Of a DNA stretch of 62,154 nucleotides, positions 7,859-17,405 are shown piece after piece. The number at the start of each line of letters is the position of its first letter. Within the stretch, counting starts at the first letter, position 1. This stretch comes from CAYWVO01 sp964461835 (GTDB lineage: Bacteria > Zixibacteria > MSB-5A5 > WJJR01 > JAJRUJ01), in contig CAYWVO010000020.1 of NCBI GenBank assembly GCA_964461835.1, positions 1 through 62,154 of the forward strand. The letters run 5' to 3'. The position numbers were made by a program, and so were the translations under genes. Under the pieces are notes generated by a model. The model ran no database searches, had not been told where the DNA came from, and worked only from the letters and a program-made list of their open reading frames with translations.

Positions 7859-9181
7859 CTAGCGCGTCAGTCGTGAGAACAACCGTTTCGTACCGTAAAC
7901 AGTTAACCGCGCCGCCATGCGGACGATGAGCAGTAAGTCCTTTGTTTTACGCGGCGTATCCCCCCAATCGCGATCCTGCCACTCACGATTGAGTGTCCCG
8001 CTGATGATAGCGTCGGTTACTGCCGTCTGCGTAACCGGCGCCAGCGACGTGTTCTTGCCGACCAGAAACCAGTTGCCACGCCAGTTAATGGTCTTGCCGT
8101 AGATAGGCACAAACCAAATGTAAGCGATTATCAAATCCTTGAGCGGCACCAGCACAAAATGATACCAGGATTGCCGGGTACCGACGAATGATGCCGCCAG
8201 CAAATCCAACACACTTTTCAAAACACCAGCGCCGGCGAAAATCGCCACACTGTAAAGATCCCGGCGCCAGGCTACCAGGAGCAGGGCAAAAAACAGCGGA
8301 TTGGAAAACATCTCCGCCAGGTAGTGCCACAGGTTGACATGGCGGCGCATGGTCGCCCAACGAAGATGCCGGTTGAAAAATTTCTGCAAGCCCCACGAAT
8401 GATTGATACTGTCAACTGCCTGGTAACTGACCTTTAGCGAATATCCGAGATTGCGAATACAAAGACCGAGGATATGGTCTTCGGCTAAATAATTGGCAAT
8501 GCGGGGAAAACCGCCGACACGTTCGAAGGTTTGCCGGGAGAAACACATCGATTTCCCGATCGTGATCGGCCGTTTGAACACCCGGGTAATCGTCAGTACA
8601 CTTCCGGCAATAAACGAATTAAGATGGATGTTCTCGAGACGTGCCCCCAGGCGTTTAGCGCCGACACCACGGATGGTTGAGGTAACGAGGCCGACTTTCG
8701 GCTGGAGCAACTGGGTAATCATGTCCGTTAGGTAATCGGGCTGTACGCGCACATTGCTGTCGCTGATCACAAAGTAGTCGTACCTGGCTTGCGGGTAGGT
8801 GTTGGCCAGGTTGTTGACTTTGGGATTAAGACCGACTCGGTGATCGCTCACCACTAATTGGGAGGCAATGTGGGGATATTGTTCCTGGAGATCCCGGACG
8901 ACCGCGACCGCCGGATCGTTTTCCCGTTCGACACCAAAGATCACTTCGAACTGCGGATAGTCCAACTCGAAAAAGGAAATGAGATTTTCGCGCAGTTGAT
9001 CGTCACAGCCCTTCAGTGGCTTCAAAACACTAATCGGCGGCAGGGCGCCGGCATCCCCGGACACTTTGCGTGTAGTGCGCCGGGCCACCGCGATAACCAC
9101 CACCATGACTGCCGCGTAACTGAGGCCAAAAATGACAGCACCGTGCAGGTAGTACTCGATGATGTCGGATAACCACGTCAC
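7859..9181 (-). CDS. GT21-like (ceramide glucosyltransferase/HpnI-type) membrane glycosyltransferase
   Basis: 440 residues starting at GTG 9181. An N-terminal helix (14-34) precedes a GT-A catalytic domain: 'ISVLKPLKGCDDQLREN' (50-66), 'EVIFGVERENDP', 'FVISDSNVRV' (metal-binding DSN 141-143), catalytic acid in 'YLAEDHILG' (about 234-235) and RHLRW (271-275), the (Q/R)xxRW motif of processive-type transferases. C-terminal hydrophobic helices (about 290-370) anchor it. This order is that of GT21 ceramide glucosyltransferases and bacterial HpnI. The acceptor lipid cannot be told; no hopanoid genes adjoin it. Likely co-transcribed with the downstream TPR gene. Confidence 0.8.
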   Translation of the reverse strand: MTWLSDIIEYYLHGAVIFGLSYAAVMVVVIAVARRTTRKVSGDAGALPPISVLKPLKGCDDQLRENLISFFELDYPQFEVIFGVERENDPAVAVVRDLQEQYPHIASQLVVSDHRVGLNPKVNNLANTYPQARYDYFVISDSNVRVQPDYLTDMITQLLQPKVGLVTSTIRGVGAKRLGARLENIHLNSFIAGSVLTITRVFKRPITIGKSMCFSRQTFERVGGFPRIANYLAEDHILGLCIRNLGYSLKVSYQAVDSINHSWGLQKFFNRHLRWATMRRHVNLWHYLAEMFSNPLFFALLLVAWRRDLYSVAIFAGAGVLKSVLDLLAASFVGTRQSWYHFVLVPLKDLIIAYIWFVPIYGKTINWRGNWFLVGKNTSLAPVTQTAVTDAIISGTLNREWQDRDWGDTPRKTKDLLLIVRMAARLTVYGTKRLFSRLTR

Positions 9182-9285
9182 AGTCTCACCACTCCGCTGG
9201 TTATATCTATGCTACGTTTAACCTGACGCATTTCAGCGTCAATGGAAACATCGAAATATGAATTTTTCACCGGCATTATGCCTTT

Positions 9286-10581
9286 TCACCGTGGCTGTTT
9301 CGCGCTCCGTTCCCGATCCCGTTTGATCCAATCCCGATAGTACGCTCCGCTTTGTTTTAAGGTTCGGCGATATTCATTGTTAAAATCAACGTGATATAAC
9401 CCAAAGCGCGCATCCCGGCCGACCAGCCACTCATAATTATCCAACAGCGACCAGTGAAAATACCCCGCCAGCGGGTATCCGCTGCGGCGGATTCGCGCCA
9501 CCATCCGCAAATGGGCCCGCAAAAAGCGAATCCGGAGTTCATCATCATGCGCGGCAATGCCATTTTCGGTGATAATGATCGGTCTGCCGGCGGGCCGGAG
9601 CCATTTACAAATTCTGCGCAAACCCTTCGGATAGATCTCCCATCCCAAATCCGACTGGCCCAGCCCCGAGCGCGGAATGAACAACAGTTCAAATGGACAC
9701 GACAAGCTCATCCGAAACCGTACGTGCAGCCGGTAGTAATAGTTCACGCCCCAGAAGTCGATACGGTTGTCCAGGTCAATCGGTTCGTTGTAGCTGAGCA
9801 GAAATGGGAAATGAAAAGCCAGCCGGTTGGTGCGAAACGTCTCGGGAATCATCAGGTTGTAAAATGCATGAATCAACCGTTTCAAGCCGTCGTCGACAAA
9901 GTTTCCTCGTCGCGCACGCTTGAAGATGATAAAGTTGTGTGCCAAACCAACGGCACAGGCGGGGTGGCGCTGTTTGATACAATCATATGCACGGCGATGC
10001 GCCAGCAGCATGTTGTGCAATGATTTCATCATCAGTCCGAAATCTCGTTGGCCGGGCGGGAACACACCATCCCCATACGCTGCCAATTGCCAGACCAGCG
10101 GCTCGTTAAACGTGACTACCAGTGGTACGCGGTCCAGTAACCGTTGGGTAACCTTCGTGACGAATTTTTCGAAGCGCTCGATGGCGGTCGGCTCATGCCA
10201 GGGGGATACTTGATGAAACCATTGCGGGTGCGTGAAATGATGCAGGGTGACCATTGGTTTGATGTTGTGGTCGCACAGCCAATCGATCATCCGGCGATAC
10301 CGCTCGATGGCCGCATCGTCAAATTTGTCGGGCTCCGGCTCGATCCGTGACCAGGCAAGCGAAAAGCGATAACCGTTGACCCCGAGTTCCAGCAACCGCT
10401 GGAAGTCCTCCTCCCAGCGGTTCCAGTGATCGACGGCCTGTCCGATTCGGGGATTGCGGCTGGGTTGCCAGAACCGGCCGGCAAATTCCCAGTCGGACAT
10501 ATCATTATTCAGCCCACCCTCGATTTGGTAAGCGGAGGTGGCCACACCCCAGAGAAACGTATCGGGCCGCGTGGTATCCAT
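9286..10581 (-). CDS. GH1 family beta-glycosidase
   Basis: 431 residues, close to a typical GH1 enzyme. 'FLWGVATSAYQIEGG' (9-23) is the family N-terminal signature; the acid/base Glu160 lies in TFNEP (157-161) and the nucleophile Glu339 in ITENG (337-341); 'GYFHWSLLDNYEW' forms part of the aglycone wall. No signal peptide is seen, so it acts in the cytoplasm, probably on beta-glucosides or galactosides. It lies 105 bases upstream of the GT21-like gene on the same strand, which may reflect turnover of a glycolipid or only chance. Confidence 0.9.
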   Translation of the reverse strand: MDTTRPDTFLWGVATSAYQIEGGLNNDMSDWEFAGRFWQPSRNPRIGQAVDHWNRWEEDFQRLLELGVNGYRFSLAWSRIEPEPDKFDDAAIERYRRMIDWLCDHNIKPMVTLHHFTHPQWFHQVSPWHEPTAIERFEKFVTKVTQRLLDRVPLVVTFNEPLVWQLAAYGDGVFPPGQRDFGLMMKSLHNMLLAHRRAYDCIKQRHPACAVGLAHNFIIFKRARRGNFVDDGLKRLIHAFYNLMIPETFRTNRLAFHFPFLLSYNEPIDLDNRIDFWGVNYYYRLHVRFRMSLSCPFELLFIPRSGLGQSDLGWEIYPKGLRRICKWLRPAGRPIIITENGIAAHDDELRIRFLRAHLRMVARIRRSGYPLAGYFHWSLLDNYEWLVGRDARFGLYHVDFNNEYRRTLKQSGAYYRDWIKRDRERSAKQPR

Positions 10582-10697
10582 GGTGCCTGTCTAATAACCC
10601 TCCGGTGTTCCGCTGTCAATTAAGACTACACGTCTCGCGGCGAGAATTTCCTCTCGATCTTTTGACACACCGGACGGCAAAACAAGGTCAAACATCC

Positions 10698-10726
10698 TTG
10701 ACATGCGGTCCTTAATAAGCAACATA
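10698..10726 (+). promoter_or_regulatory. Possible sigma-70-type promoter of the malic enzyme gene
   Basis: A perfect -35 TTGACA (10698-10703) is followed after 17 bases by AACATA, a poor -10. It is in the divergent gap between the glycosidase and the malic enzyme, about 140 bases before the latter. Weak evidence. Confidence 0.3.
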
Positions 10727-10866
10727 CGGCGTCCATTGCGGCGATGCGGCGTTTCGTTCGTCACTGCGGGCCGGAGCGGCCGTGAGGCCGACGAAAACGG
10801 GAACTGAAATATTCAGTCCCATACCAATCACGTAATGCAAGCGATCCGGAACAATCCGGAGGAGTC

Positions 10867-13158
10867 ATGATTACCAAAGAAGAAGCGCTGCGCTATCACA
10901 GCCGTGGTCGCAAAGGAAAAATCGAAGTTTCTCCCACAAAACCGTGTGTGACTCAATTTGATCTGTCGTTGGCCTATACGCCGGGTGTCGCGGAGCCCTG
11001 CCGGGTGATTCAACAGAACCCTGAGGCGGCGTTTGAATATACGGCACGGGCCAATCTGGTCGCCGTGATCACCAATGGCACCGCTGTTTTGGGACTGGGG
11101 AATATCGGCGCGCTGGCGGGGAAGCCGGTGATGGAAGGGAAAGGGGTCCTGTTTAAACGATTCGCCGACGTCGATGTGTTTGATCTCGAGTTAAATACCC
11201 TGGATCCGGATGAGTTTATCAATATTTGCCAGAAACTCGAACCGACCTTCGGCGGCATTAACCTCGAAGATATCCGCGCACCGGAATGTTTCTACATTGA
11301 AGAGACATTGAAGAAAACCATGGATATTCCGGTGTTTCACGACGATCAACACGGCACCGCGATTATTTCCGGGGCAGCGCTGATTAACGGCTGCGAACTG
11401 ACGGGCAAAGATATTGCCGATGTAAAAATCGTCTTCAACGGCGCCGGTGCGGCAGGCATTGCCTGCGCCAAGCATTACCTCACCCTGGGCGCAAAGATGG
11501 AAAACATCATTCTGTGTGATTCGAAGGGCGTTATCTACAAAGGTCGCGAAGAGGGCATGAATGAATATAAAGCACAATTCGCCGTCGACACTGACGCGCG
11601 TACACTCGAAGACGCAATGCGGGGTGCGGATTGTTTCTGCGGAGTGTCGGTTGCCGATTGTGTGACACAGGACATGGTGCGCTCGATGGCCAAATCGCCG
11701 ATGATATTCGCGATGGCCAACCCCGATCCGGAAATCACCTATCCCGAAGCGAAAGCGGCGCGGGATGATGTGGTCATGGCGACCGGGCGTTCGGATTACC
11801 CCAACCAGGTGAACAACGTGCTGGGGTTTCCCTTTATTTTCCGGGGAGCGCTGGATGTTCGCGCGACGGCGATTAATGACGAAATGAAAGTCGCCGCGAC
11901 CATGGCGCTGGCGAAGTTGACCAAGGAACCGGTGCCGGAGTCGGTGATTTCCGCCTACGGTGGGGCGACGCTGCACTATGGTCCCGAGTATATCATTCCC
12001 AAGCCGTTTGATTATCGTGTCCTGCTCTGGGAAGCGCGCGCGGTGGCTGAGGCAGCGATGAAAAGCGGTGTGGCGCGTACTCAGATCGATCCGGAAATTT
12101 ATGCGGCGCAACTGGAGGGACGCCTCGGACGCGCCCGTGCGGTTGTCCGTGGCATGATCAGTTCCGCCCGCCGTTCACCGAAGCGGATCGTGTTCCCCGA
12201 AGGCGAAAACCAGCGAATTCTCCGCGCCGCCACCAGTATCCTCTCTGAGGGGATTGGCAAGCCGATTTTGCTGGGCGATCCCCAGATTATCGAACAACGG
12301 GCGAAGGAAGCGGAAGTCAAGTTGAACGGCATTGATATTATCGATCCCCGCAAATCCGAAAAGTCCGAGGAGTACGCTGCAATTCTGCACCAAATCCGCC
12401 GCCGTCACGGGATGACCATGCACGACGCCCGGCGCAACCTGGAATATTCGCAATACTTCGGTCTGCTGATGATGCACGAAGGCGACGCGGATGCGTTTGT
12501 TTCCGGCGCGACCTGGCACTATCCCGATGTGTTACGGCCGGTCCTGCGCGTGTTTCCAAAGGAAGATCCCACCGATCGCATTGCGGCGATGAACCTGGTG
12601 CTTTTGAAAGACAAGGTGATGTTCTTTGCCGATACGGCGGTCAATATCAATCCAAGTGCCGAGGAATTGGCGCATATCGCGGTCAGTTGCGCCAAAGCCG
12701 CCCGCAAGCTGGGCGTGCCGCCACGGGTGGCACTGCTCTCGTACAGTAATTTCGGCTCGGTGAAGGGAGAATTGACCCACAAGGTCCGTCAGGCGGTGGA
12801 TCTGGTTCACGAGCTTGATCCGGAGTTGGAAGTCGATGGGGATATGCAGGCGGATACGGCAGTGGAGCCGGATATTCTTAAACGGAACTACTCCTTCTCC
12901 AACCTGACCGACCGGGCCAACGTGCTGGTATTCCCGGACCTGCAATCAGGCAATATCGCCTACAAGCTCCTGCAGAAGTTGGGTAATGTCGAGATGATCG
13001 GACCACTCCTGGTCGGTATGGAAAAGCCGATTCAAATTTTGCAGGTCGGTTCCTACACCGTGCGCGATATTATTTACCTGGCAGCGTATGCCGCCATGGA
13101 AGCGCAGGGCGAGTTCAAAGAAGAAGTCATCGCCGCGGCGTTAAACGCAGCAACGTAA
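10867..13158 (+). CDS. maeB: NADP-dependent malic enzyme with C-terminal phosphotransacetylase-like domain
   Basis: 763 residues, the length of MaeB-type fusions. The malic domain (about 1-165) has 'DLSLAYTPGVAEPC', 'TNGTAVLGLGNIGALAGKPV' and 'FHDDQHGTA'; the NAD(P) domain (about 166-400) shows 'VFNGAGAAGIA' and 'MANPDPEI'; residues about 430-763 are the phosphate acetyl/butyryltransferase-like domain ('KRIVFPEGENQRILRAA', 'DADAFVSGATWHY'). It converts malate to pyruvate and CO2 and supplies NADPH; the PTA-like part is usually regulatory in this family. ATG follows CCGGAGGAGTC. It appears to be a single gene, ending at a GC-rich terminator. Confidence 0.93.
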   Translation: MITKEEALRYHSRGRKGKIEVSPTKPCVTQFDLSLAYTPGVAEPCRVIQQNPEAAFEYTARANLVAVITNGTAVLGLGNIGALAGKPVMEGKGVLFKRFADVDVFDLELNTLDPDEFINICQKLEPTFGGINLEDIRAPECFYIEETLKKTMDIPVFHDDQHGTAIISGAALINGCELTGKDIADVKIVFNGAGAAGIACAKHYLTLGAKMENIILCDSKGVIYKGREEGMNEYKAQFAVDTDARTLEDAMRGADCFCGVSVADCVTQDMVRSMAKSPMIFAMANPDPEITYPEAKAARDDVVMATGRSDYPNQVNNVLGFPFIFRGALDVRATAINDEMKVAATMALAKLTKEPVPESVISAYGGATLHYGPEYIIPKPFDYRVLLWEARAVAEAAMKSGVARTQIDPEIYAAQLEGRLGRARAVVRGMISSARRSPKRIVFPEGENQRILRAATSILSEGIGKPILLGDPQIIEQRAKEAEVKLNGIDIIDPRKSEKSEEYAAILHQIRRRHGMTMHDARRNLEYSQYFGLLMMHEGDADAFVSGATWHYPDVLRPVLRVFPKEDPTDRIAAMNLVLLKDKVMFFADTAVNINPSAEELAHIAVSCAKAARKLGVPPRVALLSYSNFGSVKGELTHKVRQAVDLVHELDPELEVDGDMQADTAVEPDILKRNYSFSNLTDRANVLVFPDLQSGNIAYKLLQKLGNVEMIGPLLVGMEKPIQILQVGSYTVRDIIYLAAYAAMEAQGEFKEEVIAAALNAAT

Positions 13159-13190
13159 GTATCTCCGCAAAATAGTAGTCCATCACACCC

Positions 13191-13219
13191 CCGTCGGCCT
13201 GCGCCGACGGAGGGTTTGT
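13191..13219 (+). terminator. Terminator after maeB
   Basis: CCGTCGGC (13191-13198) pairs with GCCGACGG (13203-13210), loop CTGC, followed by the partly T-rich AGGGTTTGTT. It lies between the convergent maeB and pyrG genes. Confidence 0.65.
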
Positions 13220-13265
13220 TTGGTTCACACTTCCAATTTTCCTTGACTGACCCGACACCATCAAA

Positions 13266-14936
13266 TTATATCTTATCCTGTCGTTCCGCACTGGTGGCCG
13301 CCTCAACTGAACGCTTATCGCGGTAATGCACTGCCGCACGGACGAATTCGCGGAACAACGGATGTGCCTTCGTCGGGCGGGATTTGAGTTCCGGGTGAAA
13401 TTGCACACCGACAAACCACGGATGTGCCGGAATCTCCACGATTTCCACTAATCGCTTATCCGGCGATTGCCCGGCAACGCGCAATCCGGCGTTTTCCAGG
13501 GTTTCGCGGTATTCGTTGTTGTATTCATAGCGGTGGCGGTGCCGTTCGGCGACCTGTGACTTGTTATAAGCGGTATGCGAACGGGAGTTGGGCGTGAGCA
13601 CGCACGGATACGCCCCCAAACGCATGGTGCCGCCCAATTCAGTCACGGATTTCTGATCAGGAAGCAGGCTAATCACCGGATGCTCAAGTTCCTGATGGAA
13701 TTCATGCGAGTGCGCTTCCTCGAGGTTGCAAACATGCCGGGCATACTCGATCACCGCGCATTGCATCCCCAGGCAAATGCCGAAAAACGGAATATTATGG
13801 GCACGCACAAAACGGATCGCCTCAATTTTGCCCTCCACACCGCGTTCCCCGAATCCACCGGGAATGAGCAACCCATCGATATCATCCAGGTATTTCTCCG
13901 GACCTTCGCGGCGGATATCCTCCGAGGAGATCCACTTGAGATGTACACGGGCGTCATTTTCGACCCCGGCGTGGACGAAGGCTTCGATGATGGATTTGTA
14001 CGCGTCGTGGAGGTTCACATATTTCCCACAGATGGCGATAGTCACTTCTTTTGATGGCTGCATGATGCGGGCCACCATTTTTTCCCACTTGCCCAACTCG
14101 GGTGGTGGGCAACTCAAGGAGAGGTTCTCGCAAATTAAATCGTCCAGCCCCTGGCGGTGGTACTCTAGGGGAACCTCATAAATTGATTTGACATCAATCG
14201 CGGAAATCACTGCCTGGGGCATCACGTTGCAGAAGAGCGCGATTTTTTCGCGCATTGATTTATCCATCGCCCGGTCACTGCGGCAGAGGAGCACATCCGG
14301 CTGAATCCCGATTTCCCGCAGTTCCTTGACTGAGTGCTGGGTGGGTTTGGTTTTTAATTCGCCGGCGGACGTGATGTACGGCACCAGCGTCAAGTGGATG
14401 TACATCACGTTTTCCCGTCCGATTTCCAGGCGCAGTTGCCGGATGGCCTCCAAGAACGGTTGTCCCTCAATATCGCCAACCGTGCCACCGATTTCGGTAA
14501 TCACGACGTCAACGTTACCGTTATTTTTCTCTGCTTTGCGGAGCCGGGCTTTGATCTCATTGGTTACATGCGGAATAACCTGCACCGTGGCGCCCAGGTA
14601 GTCGCCGCGACGTTCCCGCTGAATGATGGTCTCATACACCTGGCCGGAGGTGACGTTGTTCTTCTGCGAGAGATTCTCGTCCAGGAAGCGTTCGTAATGG
14701 CCGAGGTCCAGGTCGGTCTCGGCGCCATCATCCAACACGAACACTTCGCCGTGCTGAAACGGATTCATCGTTCCCGGGTCGACGTTTAAGTACGGGTCAA
14801 ACTTCTGGAGTATGACTTTCAGACCGCGGCTTCTCAGCAGTAATCCAATGGACGCGGTGGCGATCCCTTTGCCGAGGGCCGATACCACGCCACCGGTTAC
14901 AAAGATGTACTTGCAGCGTTGTTCGGATTCGTTCAC
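13266..14936 (-). CDS. pyrG: CTP synthase
   Basis: 556 residues with both domains of the family. The amidoligase part (1-275) starts with 'KYIFVTGGVVSALGKG' (ATP loop) and contains 'DPYLNVDPGTMNPFQHGEVFV' in shortened form and 'EIGGTVGDIE'. The class I glutamine amidotransferase part (about 298-545) has the nucleophile Cys388 in 'FFGICLGMQ' and His514/Glu516 in 'QFHPEL'. It makes CTP from UTP, ATP and glutamine. The start ATGA overlaps the stop of kdsB by four bases, indicating translational coupling; KdsB uses CTP as its substrate. Confidence 0.97.
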   Translation of the reverse strand: MNESEQRCKYIFVTGGVVSALGKGIATASIGLLLRSRGLKVILQKFDPYLNVDPGTMNPFQHGEVFVLDDGAETDLDLGHYERFLDENLSQKNNVTSGQVYETIIQRERRGDYLGATVQVIPHVTNEIKARLRKAEKNNGNVDVVITEIGGTVGDIEGQPFLEAIRQLRLEIGRENVMYIHLTLVPYITSAGELKTKPTQHSVKELREIGIQPDVLLCRSDRAMDKSMREKIALFCNVMPQAVISAIDVKSIYEVPLEYHRQGLDDLICENLSLSCPPPELGKWEKMVARIMQPSKEVTIAICGKYVNLHDAYKSIIEAFVHAGVENDARVHLKWISSEDIRREGPEKYLDDIDGLLIPGGFGERGVEGKIEAIRFVRAHNIPFFGICLGMQCAVIEYARHVCNLEEAHSHEFHQELEHPVISLLPDQKSVTELGGTMRLGAYPCVLTPNSRSHTAYNKSQVAERHRHRYEYNNEYRETLENAGLRVAGQSPDKRLVEIVEIPAHPWFVGVQFHPELKSRPTKAHPLFREFVRAAVHYRDKRSVEAATSAERQDKI

Positions 14937-15703
14937 ACATCCCCCCTCAGGTGCAGACGGTTCCGTTTCAGGTACGTCGTAAGTGTACGCAAATCAGCAG
15001 GCGTGTCAACGCCAACTGTTATGCCTTTCGTACTGAGTACGCGAATTTTTTCTCCGTGTTCGAGCAGTCGGAGTTGTTCTAAGTTTTCGGCCAATTCCAA
15101 CTGAGTCTTCCGTCTGGCAGCGAATGAGAGAAGTGCTTGTCGCCGAAAGACATAGATGCCAATATGGCCCAAATAGGTAATCTTTTCCCCGCTTTTGCGG
15201 TCATAGGGAATCACCGAACGCGAAAAATACAGTGCATTCCCCCTTTTGTCGCAGACGACTTTGACCAGATGCGGGTCGACGGCCTCTTTCGGCGTAATCG
15301 GTCGAGCCGGGGTCGAGACAGCGATATGTCGATCCCGTCGCAAGGCGTCAACCAGGCGGCTTAAAAGCCGGGGATCATCGAACACTTCATCGCCCTGCAC
15401 GTTGATCACGAAGTGCGTGGAGAGGTGTTTCGCGACTGCCGCCACACGGTCGGAACCCGATTTAAGCCGTGGCGACGTCATCTCCGCCTCGGCGCCTGCC
15501 GCCCGTGCCGCCTTGAAAATGCGCCGATCATCAGTCGCAACGATCACCTGGTCTACCGCTTTGGAGGCCCGACATACCCCAATGATCCAGGCAATCATTG
15601 GTTTGCCCTGCACGTTTGTTAGCACCTTACCGGGAAAGCGACTGGAGGTCCAGCGGGCCGGGATTATGACGGTAGCCGGCGATTTTATCTTCGATTCAGG
15701 CAT
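14933..15703 (-). CDS. kdsB: 3-deoxy-manno-octulosonate cytidylyltransferase (CMP-Kdo synthetase)
   Basis: 256 residues from ATG 15703 (a longer frame from 15718 adds five residues). The nucleotidyltransferase signature 'VIIPARWTSSRFPGK' (12-26) differs from the usual 'IPARYASTRLPGK' only conservatively; 'VATDD', 'SGSDRVAAVA', 'INVQGDE' and 'HIGIYVFRR' follow in the normal order. It activates Kdo with CTP for lipopolysaccharide core assembly, evidence for an LPS outer membrane. The four-base overlap with pyrG places the CTP-making and CTP-using enzymes in one operon. Confidence 0.92.
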   Translation of the reverse strand: MPESKIKSPATVIIPARWTSSRFPGKVLTNVQGKPMIAWIIGVCRASKAVDQVIVATDDRRIFKAARAAGAEAEMTSPRLKSGSDRVAAVAKHLSTHFVINVQGDEVFDDPRLLSRLVDALRRDRHIAVSTPARPITPKEAVDPHLVKVVCDKRGNALYFSRSVIPYDRKSGEKITYLGHIGIYVFRRQALLSFAARRKTQLELAENLEQLRLLEHGEKIRVLSTKGITVGVDTPADLRTLTTYLKRNRLHLRGDV

Positions 15704-15760
15704 GGCATACACTCGCAATCAGTTCCAGTGAATTTGTGAACCTCATTTCCGGCACCAGCG

Positions 15761-16048
15761 TCAGGGAATGACCCGGGGAACTTGAAAAAACCCATCTTGG
15801 TGATCAGGAGCGTTCCTCAGTGCAGCACCTCGACTAATTGACGGCGCGACATTATCATCACGGAGTGGACAAGCGCCGGTGCGGGCGCGGTCTGCCACGT
15901 CGATATCCGAGATATCGATTGATTTGATGTGTTGAAAAAAGTCCAGAATCTGTTGGCATTCCTGGCGATAGCGGGGCAGTCCGTCGGGGGTAATGCGGAG
16001 TCGAGCAAGCCGGGCAGTGCGCAGGACATCCTCTGAAGAAATTGCCAT
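15761..16048 (-). CDS. gatC: Asp-tRNA(Asn)/Glu-tRNA(Gln) amidotransferase subunit C
   Basis: 95 residues, the size of GatC. It shows the usual N-terminal pattern 'SEDVLRTARLARLRITPDGL', the helix 'QECQQILDFFQHIKSIDISDID' (two consecutive blocks) and the C-terminal 'PLRDDNVAPSISRGAALRNAPDHQDGFFQVPRVI' type tail, here recognised by 'LRDD' and 'FFQVPRVI'. GatC links GatA and GatB in the complex that makes Gln-tRNA(Gln) or Asn-tRNA(Asn) by transamidation. It is first in the gatC-kdsB-pyrG run on the minus strand, 57 bases before kdsB; gatA and gatB are not in the window. Confidence 0.9.
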   Translation of the reverse strand: MAISSEDVLRTARLARLRITPDGLPRYRQECQQILDFFQHIKSIDISDIDVADRARTGACPLRDDNVAPSISRGAALRNAPDHQDGFFQVPRVIP

Positions 16049-16203
16049 CCCGTTCCCTTAATCGGTTTCCTTCCCGGGCGTGGAGTATAGGTCGCAGGGG
16101 GGATGCTGTCAAACAGATTCCTCAGCCACCGCTGATATTCAGTATCCCCCCTACCACAAGATCGGGGAATGACGTATGTTAGCCTGAATACGGAGGTTGA
16201 ATT

Positions 16204-17382
16204 GTGGAAGAGTTGATCACAGCAGTACAGGATTATTTGGCCGCGGAAAAACTGGATGGGTGGTTGTTATATGATTTTCGCGGGCTTAATCCTATCGCTC
16301 AGGAGTTCCTGCAATTAAAAGGGATGCAATCGCGTAGGTGGTTTTACTGGATACCGGTGAAAGGGATGCCGCACAAAATTACCCACGCAGTAGAGCAGAA
16401 TACTTTCGCCCATGTCCCCGGGGTGAATCATGTCTATAGCAGTTGGCAGGACATCACCACGAATTTAGAAGAGGTAACCGCCGGCGCCAAAGTGGTCGCC
16501 ATGGAGTATTCTCCGGATGCGGCGATTCCATATATTTCCCGGGTCGACGCCGGGACGATCGAGATGGTCCGGCGCTCGGGCCTGGAGATCGAGTCGTCGG
16601 CCGACCTGGTACAGTATTTCCAAGCCCGGTGGTCGGATGAACAATTGGCATTGCACCGGAAAGCGGCGAAAGCGCTTGATGAAATCGTCAACTTGGCGTT
16701 CCGGCGAGTTTCGGATTGCCTGCGCGACGAAAAACCGATCACTGAGTATCGACTACAGCAGTTCATTTTCCATCAGTTCGAGAATCGGAAGTTGGTGACT
16801 GACCATCGACCGATTGTCGCGGTGAATGCCAACGCTTCAAATCCACACTATGAACCGTCTGAGGCGCAAAGTGATCCGATCAAACCGGGTGATTTATTGC
16901 TGATCGATATTTGGGCCAAGAGTGAGCACGAACACGCGGTCTTCGCTGATATCACGCGGATGGGGTATGTCGGTTCAGAGGTTCCCACTGAGTTTGCTAA
17001 AATATTTGCGGTGGTAAAATACGCACGCGATCGGGCAATTGAGTTTATCAACGAACGGCTATCCGCGGGGGAACCGGTTTGCGGCTACGAAGTCGATGAC
17101 GTCGCGCGCGGGATTATTACTGAGGCGGGTTACGGTGAATATTTCACGCATCGGACTGGCCATTCAATCGACACCGCCGGCCACGGCAATGGGGTAAATA
17201 TTGATAACCTGGAGACCCGCGACCGGCGTCGGCTGATCCCCGGAGTCGGGTTTTCGATTGAACCCGGGATCTATCTGCCGGAGTTTGGCGTACGCACTGA
17301 GGTCAATGTCTTTGTGCATGCCGACTCGGCGGAGGTGACCACGCAGCCGGTCCAGGATGAGATTCAACCGTTGACCGCGTAA
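16204..17382 (+). CDS. M24 family metallopeptidase (Xaa-Pro aminopeptidase-like)
   Basis: 392 residues starting at GTG 16204 after CGGAGG. The N-terminal creatinase-like half (1-150) is followed by a pita-bread catalytic half. The five metal ligands of M24 enzymes are visible in order: Asp in 'LLIDIWAK', Asp in 'VFADITRMG', His in 'HRTGHSID', Glu in 'SIEPGIYLP' and Glu in 'VRTEVNVFV'. No signal peptide, so cytoplasmic. It is probably a proline-specific aminopeptidase or dipeptidase. A Nudix gene begins 24 bases later and may share its transcript. Confidence 0.85.
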   Translation: MEELITAVQDYLAAEKLDGWLLYDFRGLNPIAQEFLQLKGMQSRRWFYWIPVKGMPHKITHAVEQNTFAHVPGVNHVYSSWQDITTNLEEVTAGAKVVAMEYSPDAAIPYISRVDAGTIEMVRRSGLEIESSADLVQYFQARWSDEQLALHRKAAKALDEIVNLAFRRVSDCLRDEKPITEYRLQQFIFHQFENRKLVTDHRPIVAVNANASNPHYEPSEAQSDPIKPGDLLLIDIWAKSEHEHAVFADITRMGYVGSEVPTEFAKIFAVVKYARDRAIEFINERLSAGEPVCGYEVDDVARGIITEAGYGEYFTHRTGHSIDTAGHGNGVNIDNLETRDRRRLIPGVGFSIEPGIYLPEFGVRTEVNVFVHADSAEVTTQPVQDEIQPLTA

Positions 17383-17405
17383 TTTTTTTCTCACCGAGCT
17401 TCCTG